In this document: positions 7,713 through 17,559 of the stretch, one piece after another
Position numbering within the stretch: position 1 is the first letter of the stretch
Layout: the number at the start of each line of letters is the position of its first letter
From: an uncultured Chlorobiaceae bacterium
GTDB lineage: Bacteria; Bacteroidota; Chlorobiia; Chlorobiales; Chlorobiaceae
Assembly: GCA_903822595.1 (NCBI GenBank)
Contig: CAIJPS010000049.1
Span: 1-59,540, forward strand
Direction of reading: 5' to 3'
DNA: 59,540 nt
The notes under the pieces: generated by a model
What the model saw: the letters and a program-made list of their open reading frames with translations, nothing else
What the model was told of the DNA's origin: nothing
Database searches by the model: none
Translations under genes and position numbers: made by a program

Positions 7713-10700
7713 ATGCCATTGACCTCTCGTTTGATGAAAAAAGCGCACGATACTGCACGAATCCTGAGGGTACTTGTTGCCTCGCCATCGGATGTGGCCG
7801 AAGAGCGCAAGATGGTTGTTGAGAAAATACTCGACTGGAATGCAAGGCACTCCCAATCGCCGGTAAGGCTTGAAGCGATTTTGTGGGAAACACACGCAGC
7901 TCCGGAAAGCAGGGGTGAGGGAGAGGGGCCCCAGCCGCCCATCAATCGTCATCTTGTTGATCCTTGCGATTTTGCCATCGGTATTTTCTGGACACGCATT
8001 GGCACGACAACGAAGGTTGCGCCCGGCGGAGCGGTTGAGGAGATTGAGCGGATGCTGAAAGCCAGGAAGCCGGTCATGCTCTATTTTTCCGACGCTCCGG
8101 TGCCACGTGCTAAAATGGATTATGAGCAGATGGCACAGGTGGATAAGTTCAGGGCATCCATGCAGCTTGACGGGTTGGTGTGGAACTATAACAGCCCGCT
8201 GGAACTGGGTGGGCTGCTTGTGAGCCATCTTGACTTCAATATCTCCCGGTGGTTTCCTTTCGGGATTGGAGGGGGAGACTTTGAGGGCGTATTGCAGCTC
8301 AATATGTTGTGCCGCTACCAGTCGGCGTTGAAAGAGGAGCTGGGATATATCCGTATGCTTGGTTTGCCGGGGGTTGAAAGTGTCAAGGTCAACCTTGATG
8401 ATGAGACCTTTGTGCCGTTACGTCTTTCTGACCGGCAGGATCTGCTGCATGACCGGGGGGGAAGGGAGTTTGCGTCGTGCCATGATGGAGGCGAGCACAT
8501 TCTCTATCCCGACGGGATTATGCAGCGCGCCTTCCATGACCGTCGCCGTCGCAGGATGCTGCTTGTTATTGGCGACCCCGGCGCAGGAAAGACAACGTTG
8601 CTCAAATATTATGCCCTCTGTGCGCTTGACCTGGAGCGCTCCCGTCGTCTCGGCTTTTCCGGGCCGGTCAACGTCTTCTATCTGCCGCTGCGTGAACTTC
8701 GGCGGCATGAACGTGGGCTGTACTACTCTCTGCCCGAAAATCTTGCGCTTCGCTCGGAACGGAACCAGTTGCCCTTCACCGCAGAGCAGTTCGACCAATG
8801 GCTGCAAAGCGGCACCGCTCTGGTGTTGCTTGATGGCCTTGATGAAATCAGCACGGTCGAGGAGCGAAAAGAGGCGTGCCGCTGGATTGATGCTGCATGG
8901 ACAAGTTTTTCATCACTCTATTTTGTGGTGACGTCACGCTCAACCGGGTATCGCCAGGAGGAGGGGGTTGAGCTTGCGGCTGATTTTGAGCGGGCCGATG
9001 TGCAGGACTTTACGGTTCAGCAGCAGGAGCAGTTTTTATCGAACTGGTTTGTTGCGGCCTTTCTTAAAGAGCCCTGCGAGCCGGGAGCTGATGAAACAAG
9101 CTGGCTGGCACAACAAAAAGCAAAGGCCGAAGAGCGAACCCGTACCATTGTCACACACCTCAAAGAGGAGAAGAACAAGGGGTTGCGCCAACTGGCGGCC
9201 ATTCCCATGATTTTGCAGATTATGGCCATTCTCTGGAAAGAGCGTGACTATATGCCCGAAAGCCGGGTGAAGCTCTATGAGGCGGCAATTGATTATCTGC
9301 TCGAATTCCGCGACAAGCGCCGGGGCATCACTCCGCTGCTCTCGGCGGTGCGTGCCCGTAAAGTGCTGGGGCCGGTTTCGCTCTGGATGCAGGAGGTGCT
9401 TAAAAGAGATGAGGCAGGGAAGGAGGCAATGCAGGCCATCATGCAGGAGCGGCTCGACATGCTCGATACTCCTCCCCCGGTCGATACCTTTTGCACCTTT
9501 ATGGTTGAACGGGCTGGCTTGCTGGTGGAGTACGGCGGCGGCAAAGCCTATCTCTTTCGCCATAAATCGTTGCGAGAATATCTGGCTGGCGTCCAGCTTG
9601 CCAGAAAGGTGAACAAGGAGCGCGACGCTCTCGACACCCTCATTGCCGGTTTTGGCGATGACTGGTGGGAAGAGCCGATAAAATTCTTTATTGCCCAGGA
9701 AGATGAGGAGATCTTTGACCTTTTCATGGAAAAGCTGTTCGACTCACCGCAAAGTGAGGAGTGGACGCCAAAAAAGCTCCTGTTGCTGCAAACCATCATC
9801 GAGGAGGCACCGGAGAAAAAGGTTGACGCCTTGTGCCGAAAACTGCTTGACCCTGTCACCACCGCCGCTCGTCAGCGGGCAATTTTGGGCTGCCTCCAGG
9901 CGATCAATAAACCGGTTGCCCTCAAAAGGCTGGAGCAGTTCAGGGAGGAGAAGCTTGCCGCTAACAGGGAGGTTGCCGGTCGTGCTGAAGAGGTGATTCT
10001 TGCCCTCGGTGGTCAGGCGCTTGCGTTCGTAGCGGAAGTTGCTGGAAGTGGCCATACAAAATCATACCGTAACCCGAATGAAGAGCAGGCTGAGTATCTC
10101 CTTATTCCGGGCGGGAGTTACCTCTATTCGGTGACCGAGAAGGTGGAGCGCACCGGGGATCTTTATGTTGCCCGCTATCCGGTAACCAACCGGCTCTACC
10201 GCAATTTCATCGCCTCGTTACAAGCAACAGCTCCGGAAAAGAGCCGATTCACAGCAGAGCTGAAGAGGATTGCCGAAAAAAACCTTTGGGGGCCGGATTT
10301 TGGCCGCTATCTCAGGGAGGGAGAGGAGAACCTCGCCGCCCTCTTTTGTTCAACCTACGATGAAGATCGCAAATTTGGCGGAGAGCAGCAGCCGGTTGTC
10401 GGTATCACCTGGTATGCCGCACGCTCCTACGCGCTCTGGCTTTCAATGGCTGAAGAGGGTGCGCGGCAGTACCGACTGCCGAACGAGGTTGAGTGGGAGT
10501 GGGCAGCAGGAGGAAAACAGGGCACAAGCGGTGAGAGCGTACGACCCTATCCCTGGCCGGAAGAGAGGGGTGATGCGACTCCGGCGTTGCTTAACTGTAA
10601 AGAAAGTAATATAGGAGCTACAACACCTGTCGGAAGTTATCCTGACGGAGCGACACCTGAAGGGTTGTACGATATGGCGGGTAATGTTTGGGAGTGGTGC

Positions 10701-10886
10701 AGCGACTGGCATGGAAACAAAGGCGCTTTTACCGATCCTCTCGGCCCTGAAACCGGTTCGAACCGTGTGATTCGTGGCGGGAGCTGGTTCAACTCTGCCG
10801 AGTTCTGTCGGTCGGCTAGTCGGTATGTCAGCTCCCCCGACTACCGGTACGACCCTGTTGGCTTCCGCCCGGTTTTCGTCCCGTAG
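7713..10886 (+). CDS. DUF4062-NACHT-FGE (SUMF1) protein, candidate DGR variable protein
   Basis: This is a 1057-residue three-part protein. Residues 15-170 resemble DUF4062, a TIR-like module (RVLVASPSDVAEERKMV). Residues 280-450 form a NACHT STAND NTPase with P-loop GDPGAGKTT at 287 and Walker B ALVLLDGLDE near 372. A helical linker follows, and residues 790-1057 form a formylglycine-generating-enzyme/C-type-lectin fold (ARYPVTNRLYRNFI, RLPNEVEWEWAAGG, GLYDMAGNVWEWCSDW, RVIRGGSWFNS, GFRPVFVP). STAND proteins with a sensor C-terminus are typical of immunity or signalling. The last 40 residues look like a DGR variable region. Starts at 7713 or 7734 are possible; neither has a good ribosome site. 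Confidence 0.85.
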   Translation: MPLTSRLMKKAHDTARILRVLVASPSDVAEERKMVVEKILDWNARHSQSPVRLEAILWETHAAPESRGEGEGPQPPINRHLVDPCDFAIGIFWTRIGTTTKVAPGGAVEEIERMLKARKPVMLYFSDAPVPRAKMDYEQMAQVDKFRASMQLDGLVWNYNSPLELGGLLVSHLDFNISRWFPFGIGGGDFEGVLQLNMLCRYQSALKEELGYIRMLGLPGVESVKVNLDDETFVPLRLSDRQDLLHDRGGREFASCHDGGEHILYPDGIMQRAFHDRRRRRMLLVIGDPGAGKTTLLKYYALCALDLERSRRLGFSGPVNVFYLPLRELRRHERGLYYSLPENLALRSERNQLPFTAEQFDQWLQSGTALVLLDGLDEISTVEERKEACRWIDAAWTSFSSLYFVVTSRSTGYRQEEGVELAADFERADVQDFTVQQQEQFLSNWFVAAFLKEPCEPGADETSWLAQQKAKAEERTRTIVTHLKEEKNKGLRQLAAIPMILQIMAILWKERDYMPESRVKLYEAAIDYLLEFRDKRRGITPLLSAVRARKVLGPVSLWMQEVLKRDEAGKEAMQAIMQERLDMLDTPPPVDTFCTFMVERAGLLVEYGGGKAYLFRHKSLREYLAGVQLARKVNKERDALDTLIAGFGDDWWEEPIKFFIAQEDEEIFDLFMEKLFDSPQSEEWTPKKLLLLQTIIEEAPEKKVDALCRKLLDPVTTAARQRAILGCLQAINKPVALKRLEQFREEKLAANREVAGRAEEVILALGGQALAFVAEVAGSGHTKSYRNPNEEQAEYLLIPGGSYLYSVTEKVERTGDLYVARYPVTNRLYRNFIASLQATAPEKSRFTAELKRIAEKNLWGPDFGRYLREGEENLAALFCSTYDEDRKFGGEQQPVVGITWYAARSYALWLSMAEEGARQYRLPNEVEWEWAAGGKQGTSGESVRPYPWPEERGDATPALLNCKESNIGATTPVGSYPDGATPEGLYDMAGNVWEWCSDWHGNKGAFTDPLGPETGSNRVIRGGSWFNSAEFCRSASRYVSSPDYRYDPVGFRPVFVP
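10764..10886 (+). other. candidate DGR variable region (VR) at the 3' end of the NACHT-FGE gene
   Basis: The final 40 codons follow the standard FGE-type variable region: RGGSW, then a run of aromatic, serine and aspartate codons between invariant CRSASR, SPDYRYD and GFRP. In such regions, codons that are AAC/AAT in the template become TAC, GAC, AGC, TTC and so on, and TAC, TAT, AGC, AGT and GAC occur here at the expected spacing. No template repeat or reverse transcriptase was seen in the window, so this is inference from the pattern. Confidence 0.6.
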
Positions 10887-10935
10887 TCAGTTGGCTGCTC
10901 ATGCCGGCTTTGTTTTTGAGCGAGAGGCCGGTTAC

Positions 10936-11030
10936 CAAAATTGTGGTGAACGGCAGCAAGCGGAGCGCTGCTGTGCACCATAATTTTGCGGGAACCACCG
11001 ACTACAGAAAATGCCGCCTCCGTGGGCGGC
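10936..11030 (+). repeat. two hairpins downstream of the candidate VR
   Basis: Arm 10936-10948 (caaaattgtggtg) pairs with 10976-10988 at 12 of 13 positions, and the enclosed gcagc (10953-10957) pairs with gctgc (10967-10971), making one long two-part stem. A second perfect 6-bp stem, gccgcc/ggcggc, spans 11013-11030. Neither ends in a T-run, so an intrinsic terminator is unlikely. DGR targets often carry a hairpin or cruciform downstream of the VR. Confidence 0.65.
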
Positions 11031-11178
11031 CGAAAAATGGTGGGCAAAAAGAGCGGAGCGCCTTGCCCTTGCCACGTTCAGGCTGAATGGCGCAAGGAGT
11101 TTTCTCTTTGAATCGGTATGTTATGGCGACGCAAAGAGAGCTTTGCAGGAGCTGAAGCAATGCAATCAAGAGAGAATC

Positions 11179-12630
11179 ATGACCATTCTGGCAATCGATC
11201 AGGGAACCACAGGCACCACCTGCATCCTCTATAATTCTGAGGGTGGGGTTGTTGCCAGAGCTTACCGGGAGATCACCCAGTTCTACCCCGAAGCGGGGTG
11301 GGTGGAGCACGATCCGGAAGAGATCTGGCAGAGTGTTGTGCTGTGCGTCAGGGAGCTGAAAGCTCAATATTCGCAGTCAATTACCGCTATCGGGATTACC
11401 AACCAGCGTGAAACCACTATTGTGTGGGACAAAAGAACCGGCAAGCCGGTGCATCATGCCATTGTCTGGCAATGCCGCCGGACGAGCGACCTGTGCCGGC
11501 GGTACGCTGCGGAAGGAGAACTGATCACCTCCAAAACCGGTCTTCCGCTTGATGCCTATTTCAGCGCTACCAAAATTCGCTGGATTCTTGACCACTATCC
11601 CGATCTGAATCCTGCAACCCTGCTTTTCGGGACGGTTGACAGTTGGCTGCTCTGGAAACTGACTGGTGGCAGGGTTCACGCCACCGATTTTACCAATGCC
11701 TCTCGAACGCTGCTCTACAATATCAGGGAGAAGCGGTGGGATGATGAGCTGCTCGATATTTTTGCCATTCCGAAATCGATATTGCCTGAAGTCAGAAACT
11801 CCATGGATGATTTCGACAGGGTAACAGCCCTGGAGGAGCTTGACGGTGTGCCGATTGCCGCCGTTGCGGGAGATCAGCAGGCAGCACTTTTCGGTCAATA
11901 CTGTTTTGAGCCGGGAAGCATCAAGAACACCTACGGTACCGGCTGCTTCATGGTGATGAACACGGGTGATACCCTTATTCAATCGCATCATGGCCTCCTT
12001 ACAACGCTTGCTCTCAATGCGGCAGGCAAACCCTGTTACGCTCTTGAGGGATCGGTTTTTATCGGCGGAGCGGTGATTCAGTGGCTGCGGGATGGATTGC
12101 AGCTTCTTCATCATGCCGCCGAATCCGAAGCGATGGCTCTGGAGGCGGGGAGCAATGGCGGGGTCTACATGGTACCAGCCTTTGTCGGTCTTGGTGCGCC
12201 TCACTGGAACATGGAGGCGCGGGGAGCCCTTGTCGGGCTGACGAGAGGCACAAACAGAAACCATATTGTTCGTGCTGCGCTGGAATCGATTGCCTATCAA
12301 TCCTGCGATGTTTTCAGGGCGATGGTGGCCGATAGCGCTCTTTCGCCGAAGGCGCTCATGGTTGATGGCGGAGCAGTGGGCAACGCTTTTCTGATGCAGT
12401 TTCAGGCTGACATGCTCGACATCCCGGTTCTGGTGCCGCGACAGAGTGAATCAACCTCCCTCGGCGTTGCCTTCCTTGCCGGATTGCAGACCGGCTTATG
12501 GCAGTCAGCCGGGGAACTGCGTGCGCTGCAAAAGGTGGAGTGTTCCTATATGCCCGTCATGGAGAAAGAGACAAGAGAGCAGCTTCTTATGGAGTGGCAG
12601 AAAGCACTTCGCCAGACACTTGCGGTATAA
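11179..12630 (+). CDS. glpK: glycerol kinase
   Basis: The 483-residue FGGY-family kinase phosphorylates glycerol to sn-glycerol 3-phosphate in the cytoplasm. Motifs: DQGTTGTTCILY (phosphate loop), GITNQRETTIVWD, ATDFTNASRT, GDQQAALFGQ, GTGCFMVMNTG and MVDGGAVGNAFLMQ. The start is set at MTILAIDQG, where the family begins; the frame is open further upstream, through the hairpin region, but that extension is unlike any glycerol kinase. No facilitator (glpF) or glpD lies next to it, so it may act alone, for example in glycerolipid salvage. Confidence 0.92.
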   Translation: MTILAIDQGTTGTTCILYNSEGGVVARAYREITQFYPEAGWVEHDPEEIWQSVVLCVRELKAQYSQSITAIGITNQRETTIVWDKRTGKPVHHAIVWQCRRTSDLCRRYAAEGELITSKTGLPLDAYFSATKIRWILDHYPDLNPATLLFGTVDSWLLWKLTGGRVHATDFTNASRTLLYNIREKRWDDELLDIFAIPKSILPEVRNSMDDFDRVTALEELDGVPIAAVAGDQQAALFGQYCFEPGSIKNTYGTGCFMVMNTGDTLIQSHHGLLTTLALNAAGKPCYALEGSVFIGGAVIQWLRDGLQLLHHAAESEAMALEAGSNGGVYMVPAFVGLGAPHWNMEARGALVGLTRGTNRNHIVRAALESIAYQSCDVFRAMVADSALSPKALMVDGGAVGNAFLMQFQADMLDIPVLVPRQSESTSLGVAFLAGLQTGLWQSAGELRALQKVECSYMPVMEKETREQLLMEWQKALRQTLAV

Positions 12631-12660
12631 AGGGTATAAACATAACAACACTGAACAGCC

Positions 12661-12882
12661 ATGACACATTCTATCGAACAAATTCCAGGCAGCGGTAAAA
12701 CGGTAACCTGTCCGATATGCGGTCAGCAGTTTACCTGTTCGCTCTCCTCAACATGCTGGTGTGCCAGCAGAACGGTTCCATCCGAAGTGAAAGAGTATCT
12801 TGCTGAACGTTATGAAACATGCATTTGCAGCATCTGCCTCGACCGGCTTATCAAGGAAGCGGGTGCAGGCGAAAGTTCATGA
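12661..12882 (+). CDS. cysteine-rich CWC-family small protein
   Basis: The 73-residue protein has CPICGQQF, then CSLSSTCWC, and a second pair CICSICLDRL. This is the pattern of the cysteine-rich CWC family, probably a small zinc-binding protein of unknown role. It begins 30 bases after glpK and its end lies just before the cytochrome gene, so it may share a transcript with its neighbours. Confidence 0.75.
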   Translation: MTHSIEQIPGSGKTVTCPICGQQFTCSLSSTCWCASRTVPSEVKEYLAERYETCICSICLDRLIKEAGAGESS

Positions 12883-12928
12883 GTGGGTATTCATTATGAG
12901 TGTTTTTTTAATCTTTAAGGGCTATCTC

Positions 12929-13249
12929 ATGAAGAGCATCGTGTTTTTTCCACTTTTTGCCATATTGATTGCTTTGACTTTTAGAGGAGGGGTATTTGCC
13001 GCCGAAAAACCTTCTCAGGAAAAGGGTCACCTACTTTTCAATTCTCAATCACTTGCTGGAGCAACCTCCACCAAAAGTTGCGCAAGCTGCCATCCGAAGG
13101 GTTCGGGGCTGCAAAATGCCTGGCAGAACCCTGATCTTGCCACGCAGATCAATACCTGTATCGCAGGTACACTGAAAGGCATAAAACTCAACGTGAATTC
13201 AGTTGAAATGCAGTCGCTGATCATGTACATTAGGTCATTGAAACAGTAA
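12929..13249 (+). CDS. small periplasmic monohaem cytochrome c
   Basis: The 106-residue protein has a signal peptide (MKSIVFFPLFAILIALTF, cleavage probably after FAA at about residue 25) and one haem site CASCH (C51, C54, H55). A methionine in the C-terminal helix (VEMQSLIMYI) is a candidate sixth ligand. It would be a soluble periplasmic electron carrier; its partner is unknown, though small c-type cytochromes carry electrons in sulfur-compound oxidation in green sulfur bacteria. An upstream ATG at 12896 would add 11 residues before the signal peptide and is less likely. Confidence 0.85.
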   Translation: MKSIVFFPLFAILIALTFRGGVFAAEKPSQEKGHLLFNSQSLAGATSTKSCASCHPKGSGLQNAWQNPDLATQINTCIAGTLKGIKLNVNSVEMQSLIMYIRSLKQ

Positions 13250-13264
13250 CCGCAAAACAGTGCC

Positions 13265-14089
13265 ATGAAAAAGGAAACGATCACGATACTCGGGTGCGGA
13301 TGGCTTGGATTGCCGCTTGCACAGAAGCTTGTTGAACAGAGCTATTCGGTCAAGGGATCGACCACAAGGGAGGAGAAGCTTGAAGCACTTCATGACGCAG
13401 GCGTTGAGCCTTGGCTTGTGCGGCTTGATCCGGAGTTAAACGGCGATGATATTGTTGCTTTTCTGCAGAGTGACACCCTTATTGTCAATATCCCGCCTTT
13501 GAGGCGCGACGACATTGTTGAGTACCATATTGAGCAGTTTTCATCGCTTATCGATGCACTTGGCCAATCGCCGGTGCGCTCTGTGTTGCTGGTCAGCTCT
13601 ACCTCCGTCTATCCTGCCACCAACCGGGAGGTTACCGAAGAGGATGCCGTTGATCCTGAATCTCTTGCCGGTCAGGCGCTGCTCCTTGTCGAGGAGATGC
13701 TGATGCAGGAGAGCGGTTTCCAGACAACCGTGCTGCGTTTTGGCGGCCTCATTGGTTATGACCGCAATCCGGCAAAATATCTCGCAAGTATGTCAGAGAT
13801 TGCACACCCTGATCAGCCGATGAATCTCATTCACCGTGACGATTGCGTCAAGATCATCTCGGAAATCATCCGTCTGAAGCAGTGGGGCGAGGTGTTCAAC
13901 GCGTGCAGCCCGGTTCATCCCCTGAGAAAGGAGTACTACGGCAGGGCGGCTGAAATTGCAGGGTTGCCATCAATTCCTCTTGCTCCATCCACTGAGCCAG
14001 CTCCTTATAAACTGGTGAACAGTGACAAGCTGATCAGTGCATTGCACTACCACTTTCTCTATCCTGATCCGGTTGCGCAACTGTGTTAG
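13265..14089 (+). CDS. NAD(P)-binding YeeZ-like epimerase/reductase
   Basis: The 274-residue atypical short-chain dehydrogenase has the nucleotide loop ILGCGWLGLPLAQKL at the N-terminus, LLVSSTSVYP in place of the usual active-site strand, TTVLRFGGLIGYDRNP and LIHRDDCVKII. This fits the YeeZ/YlbE-like group, whose substrate is unknown. It starts 15 bases after the cytochrome gene and probably shares its transcript. Confidence 0.8.
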   Translation: MKKETITILGCGWLGLPLAQKLVEQSYSVKGSTTREEKLEALHDAGVEPWLVRLDPELNGDDIVAFLQSDTLIVNIPPLRRDDIVEYHIEQFSSLIDALGQSPVRSVLLVSSTSVYPATNREVTEEDAVDPESLAGQALLLVEEMLMQESGFQTTVLRFGGLIGYDRNPAKYLASMSEIAHPDQPMNLIHRDDCVKIISEIIRLKQWGEVFNACSPVHPLRKEYYGRAAEIAGLPSIPLAPSTEPAPYKLVNSDKLISALHYHFLYPDPVAQLC

Positions 14090-14097
14090 AATGGGTA

Positions 14098-14568
14098 TCA
14101 CAAGATAAATTCCAGATCGTACCCCTCGACCTCTGACTCCGCGATGAACTGCTTGAGAGTCTGGATAAAGGCAAGAAACCGTGCAGGGTCGAGGTCACGA
14201 AGGTATGCCACCCCAATTGGCTGATCCTGCCAGCCGAGCAGAATCAGCTCATGTTTTTCCGGATTGATTGATTTTACGCATTCGTCTATAATCTTGATCA
14301 TTAAGGCAAGGCTGCTGTTATGCAGAAACGCCTCGTCCCAACTGTCGAGCCCGTTGTTGCTTTCCGAGAGGAAGGGGAGTCGGTTCAGCGCTTCGGGAAA
14401 ACCGTAATGGAAAAACGCGGCATAGTCGGGGGCTCCAATCTCCAGTGAGCGGTATATTTTGTATGTTTTGTCCTGAAGCCGTACACGGTTTATCCGCCCG
14501 GTACGGTAAATCGAGAGCTCGCGGTGTTCCGCATTGTTGTCGTCAATAAGGATGTGGTGAACATTCAT
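14098..14568 (-). CDS. unknown conserved-looking protein
   Basis: The 156-residue protein has a beta-rich first half (NVHHILIDD, HRELSIYRTGRINRVRL) and a helical, acidic second half ending in EGYDLEFIL. It has no signal peptide, membrane segment or known motif. It is convergent with the reductase gene, with 8 bases between them, and divergent from clpC. The coding frame is clean over its whole length, so I consider it real without naming a function. Confidence 0.6.
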   Translation of the reverse strand: MNVHHILIDDNNAEHRELSIYRTGRINRVRLQDKTYKIYRSLEIGAPDYAAFFHYGFPEALNRLPFLSESNNGLDSWDEAFLHNSSLALMIKIIDECVKSINPEKHELILLGWQDQPIGVAYLRDLDPARFLAFIQTLKQFIAESEVEGYDLEFIL

Positions 14569-14747
14569 GGCTGTTTTGGGAAGCTGGAGAACCTTTAATC
14601 CTGAGTGTGAGTTTTCTCTTTTTTATGGAATTGTTATAAAGTAGCTATCTTTATAGAAATATTTTTTTGCTGTTATATTTTTGCCGTGTGCATATCAGGA
14701 GATGATGAAACGGGGTATTCACAACAATTTTACCGATAGATACCAGA

Positions 14748-17288
14748 ATGGAAGGGAATTTTTCAAATAGAGTACAGGATGTCATCCGTCTCAGCCGGGA
14801 GGAAGCTCTCCGATTGGGTCATGACTACATAGGGACTGAGCATCTTCTCCTGGGCCTTATCAAGGAGGGTGAAGGAATCGGAGCAAGGATATTAAAAAAT
14901 CTCAAGATAGATCTTTTTGGCCTTAAGCTGAAAATTGAGGAAAGCACTCACCCGCGGGTTGCTGAAGCACAGATGGGCAATGTTCCCTTGACCAAGCAGG
15001 CTGAGAAGGTGCTGAAAATTACCTATCTCGAAGCCAAAATCTGCAAGTCAAATATTATTGGTACCGAGCATTTGCTGCTTTCGATCATGAAAGGGGATGA
15101 CAATATTGCTGCCCAGATTCTCGAACAGTTCGGTGTGACCTATGACCTGGTCAGGGATGAACTCCTGAGTATCACCAGCAGCAGGAGTGAGTCGGATGAG
15201 CCCCCTATGGAGGGAGCGTTTTCATCAGGAGGTGCTGATCGACCCTCCAAAAGGCCGGAACAGAGAAAAGGCGAGAGAACCAAAACCCCCGTGCTCGACA
15301 ATTTTGGCCGTGATCTCACCCGTCTTGCCCTTGATGACAAGCTTGATCCTATTATCGGACGTGAAAAGGAGATTGAGCGTGTGGCCCAGGTATTGAGCCG
15401 TCGTAAAAAGAACAACCCGGTGTTGATTGGTGAGCCCGGTGTCGGCAAGACAGCCATTGCCGAAGGTCTTGCCCTGAAGATTGTGCAACGCAAGGTTTCA
15501 AGGGTACTCTATGACAAAAGGGTTGTTGCCCTTGATTTGGCAGCGCTTGTAGCCGGTACCAAATACCGTGGCCAGTTTGAGGAGCGCATGAAAGCCCTCA
15601 TGAACGAGCTGGAGCGGTCGCGCGATGTCATTTTATTCATTGATGAGCTGCATACTATTGTCGGAGCTGGTGGCGCTTCGGGTTCGCTTGATGCAAGCAA
15701 TATTTTCAAGCCAGCTCTTGCCCGCGGTGAATTGCAGTGTATCGGAGCAACCACGCTTGACGAGTACCGTCAGTTCATTGAAAAAGATGGTGCTCTCGAT
15801 CGGAGGTTCCAGAAAATCATGGTTGAGCCAACCTCCGTTGATGAGACCATCCAGATTCTCAACAACATCAAATCGAAGTACGAGGTTCATCATCATGTCA
15901 ACTATTCGGGCGACTCCATCGAGAAGGCGGTAAAGCTTTCCGAGCGCTATATTACCGATCGCTTTTTGCCCGACAAGGCTATTGATGTCATGGATGAGGC
16001 TGGTGCAAGGGTGCATTTAAGCAATATCCATGTGCCGCAAGAGATTCTTGAACTTGAAAAATCCATTGAGGAGGTCAAGACAGAGAAGAATCAGGTGGTG
16101 AAGATGCAGAATTTCGAAGAGGCCGCAAGGCTTCGCGACAAGGAAAAACACCTGATCGATGCACTTGACAAGGCCAAACAGGAGTGGGAGGACAGGGCTG
16201 CCGAAAGCGTATACGATGTAACCGAGGCCGATATTACCTCTGTGATTGCCATGATGACCGGTATTCCGGTTGCCAGGGTCGCACAGTCGGAATCGAAAAA
16301 GCTGCTCTCCATGGAGGCTGACCTTACCAAGGAGGTTATCGGTCAGGACGAAGCCATCAAAAAGATCACCAAGGCCATACAGCGGACACGTGCAGGGCTG
16401 AAAGATCCTTCACGTCCGATCGGCTCCTTTATTTTTCTTGGTCCCACTGGAGTCGGCAAGACTGAGCTTGCCAAGGCGTTGACCCGTTATATGTTCGACA
16501 CCGAGGATGCGCTGATCAGGGCCGACATGAGCGAGTATATGGAGAAGTTTTCCGTCAGCCGTCTTGTTGGTGCCCCTCCGGGATATGTCGGCTATGAAGA
16601 GGGCGGACAACTCACGGAAAAAGTGCGTCGCAAACCCTATTCGGTCGTTCTTATTGATGAGATCGAGAAAGCGCATCCCGATGTCTTCAATATTTTGCTC
16701 CAGGTGCTTGACGAAGGGGTTCTTACTGATGGCATGGGACGGAAGGTTGATTTTCGCAATACAGTCATCATCATGACCTCGAACATCGGAGCCAAAGACA
16801 TCAAGAGTTTCGGTGCAGGATCAGGCATGGGCTTTACGGCGCCCGACGATTCGACCGGCAACTACAAGGCGATGAAATCCACCATTGAGGATGCTCTTAA
16901 ACGGGTTTTCAATCCCGAGTTTCTCAATCGTATTGATGATATTATTGTTTTTCATCCACTCGAAAAGCAGCATATCTTCAAAATCATCGACATTACTGCC
17001 GGCAAGCTGTTCAAGAGGCTTCACGATATGGGTATCGAGGTCGAAATTGATGAAAAAGCCAAGGAGTTTCTTGTTGATAAAGGATATGACCAGAAATATG
17101 GTGCCCGTCCCCTGAAAAGGGCTTTGCAGAAATACGTGGAAGATCCCCTTGCCGAAGAGATGCTCAAAGGGCGATTTATCGAAGGAAGCACCATCCGCAT
17201 TGTCCTCGACGAAAAGGAGAATGAACTCGCATTTCTTGATGGGGCGGTGCCAGTCAGTGAAGGCGAAGGGCAGGTGCACAGCGAGTAA
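14748..17288 (+). CDS. clpC: ClpC-type AAA+ ATPase of the Clp protease
   Basis: The 846-residue Hsp100 unfoldase feeds substrates to ClpP. Visible parts: a double Clp-N repeat (residues 1-145; [19 protein letters not shown] and a second copy), first AAA module with P-loop GEPGVGKT at 228, a UVR segment around 448-470 ([20 protein letters not shown]), second P-loop GPTGVGKT at 565, and a C-terminal D2-small domain. The UVR motif separates ClpC from ClpA and ClpB. The length fits the family. Upstream DNA (14630-14745) is A+T-rich. No CtsR box or adaptor gene is visible and clpP is not nearby. Confidence 0.94.
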   Translation: MEGNFSNRVQDVIRLSREEALRLGHDYIGTEHLLLGLIKEGEGIGARILKNLKIDLFGLKLKIEESTHPRVAEAQMGNVPLTKQAEKVLKITYLEAKICKSNIIGTEHLLLSIMKGDDNIAAQILEQFGVTYDLVRDELLSITSSRSESDEPPMEGAFSSGGADRPSKRPEQRKGERTKTPVLDNFGRDLTRLALDDKLDPIIGREKEIERVAQVLSRRKKNNPVLIGEPGVGKTAIAEGLALKIVQRKVSRVLYDKRVVALDLAALVAGTKYRGQFEERMKALMNELERSRDVILFIDELHTIVGAGGASGSLDASNIFKPALARGELQCIGATTLDEYRQFIEKDGALDRRFQKIMVEPTSVDETIQILNNIKSKYEVHHHVNYSGDSIEKAVKLSERYITDRFLPDKAIDVMDEAGARVHLSNIHVPQEILELEKSIEEVKTEKNQVVKMQNFEEAARLRDKEKHLIDALDKAKQEWEDRAAESVYDVTEADITSVIAMMTGIPVARVAQSESKKLLSMEADLTKEVIGQDEAIKKITKAIQRTRAGLKDPSRPIGSFIFLGPTGVGKTELAKALTRYMFDTEDALIRADMSEYMEKFSVSRLVGAPPGYVGYEEGGQLTEKVRRKPYSVVLIDEIEKAHPDVFNILLQVLDEGVLTDGMGRKVDFRNTVIIMTSNIGAKDIKSFGAGSGMGFTAPDDSTGNYKAMKSTIEDALKRVFNPEFLNRIDDIIVFHPLEKQHIFKIIDITAGKLFKRLHDMGIEVEIDEKAKEFLVDKGYDQKYGARPLKRALQKYVEDPLAEEMLKGRFIEGSTIRIVLDEKENELAFLDGAVPVSEGEGQVHSE

Positions 17289-17559
17289 ATCATCTCTTTT
17301 TTTCCTGCCGATTGTATTTTGTTGTTTGGGAACACTGCTTGAAGAAGGGTGGTGTTCCCTCAAGAAAACCAGAAGCGTTTTTATGCTGATCCATATAAGT
17401 AGCTGAAATGAAACGCAGTTATTTGTTTAATTATTTATAATAAGTGAGGTAAAGCCATTTTTGCGGTTAGCAATTTGCTTCTTGTATGGGTTATAATTCC
17501 AAAATCAGCGTATTGTTAGCCGTGCAATTGCTCCAAAGCGCAAAAAAAGAAGACCCACC

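Noticed and set aside
11011-11178. Upstream extension of the glycerol kinase frame (56 codons)
   Set aside because: It crosses the hairpin region and has no resemblance to the family; MTILAIDQG is the normal N-terminus.
6021-11178. A reverse transcriptase, accessory (Avd) gene or template repeat next to the candidate DGR target
   Set aside because: None of the frames in the window shows reverse transcriptase motifs such as YxDD; the element must be elsewhere or absent.
17328-17359. gggaacac...gtgttccc inverted repeat after clpC
   Set aside because: The 16-base loop and lack of a T-run on either strand make a terminator doubtful; no other role is evident.
17515-17521. GTTAGCC as an upstream attC boundary of the small cassette-like gene
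   Set aside because: It lacks the GTTRRRY pattern at one base and no complementary arms flank it.
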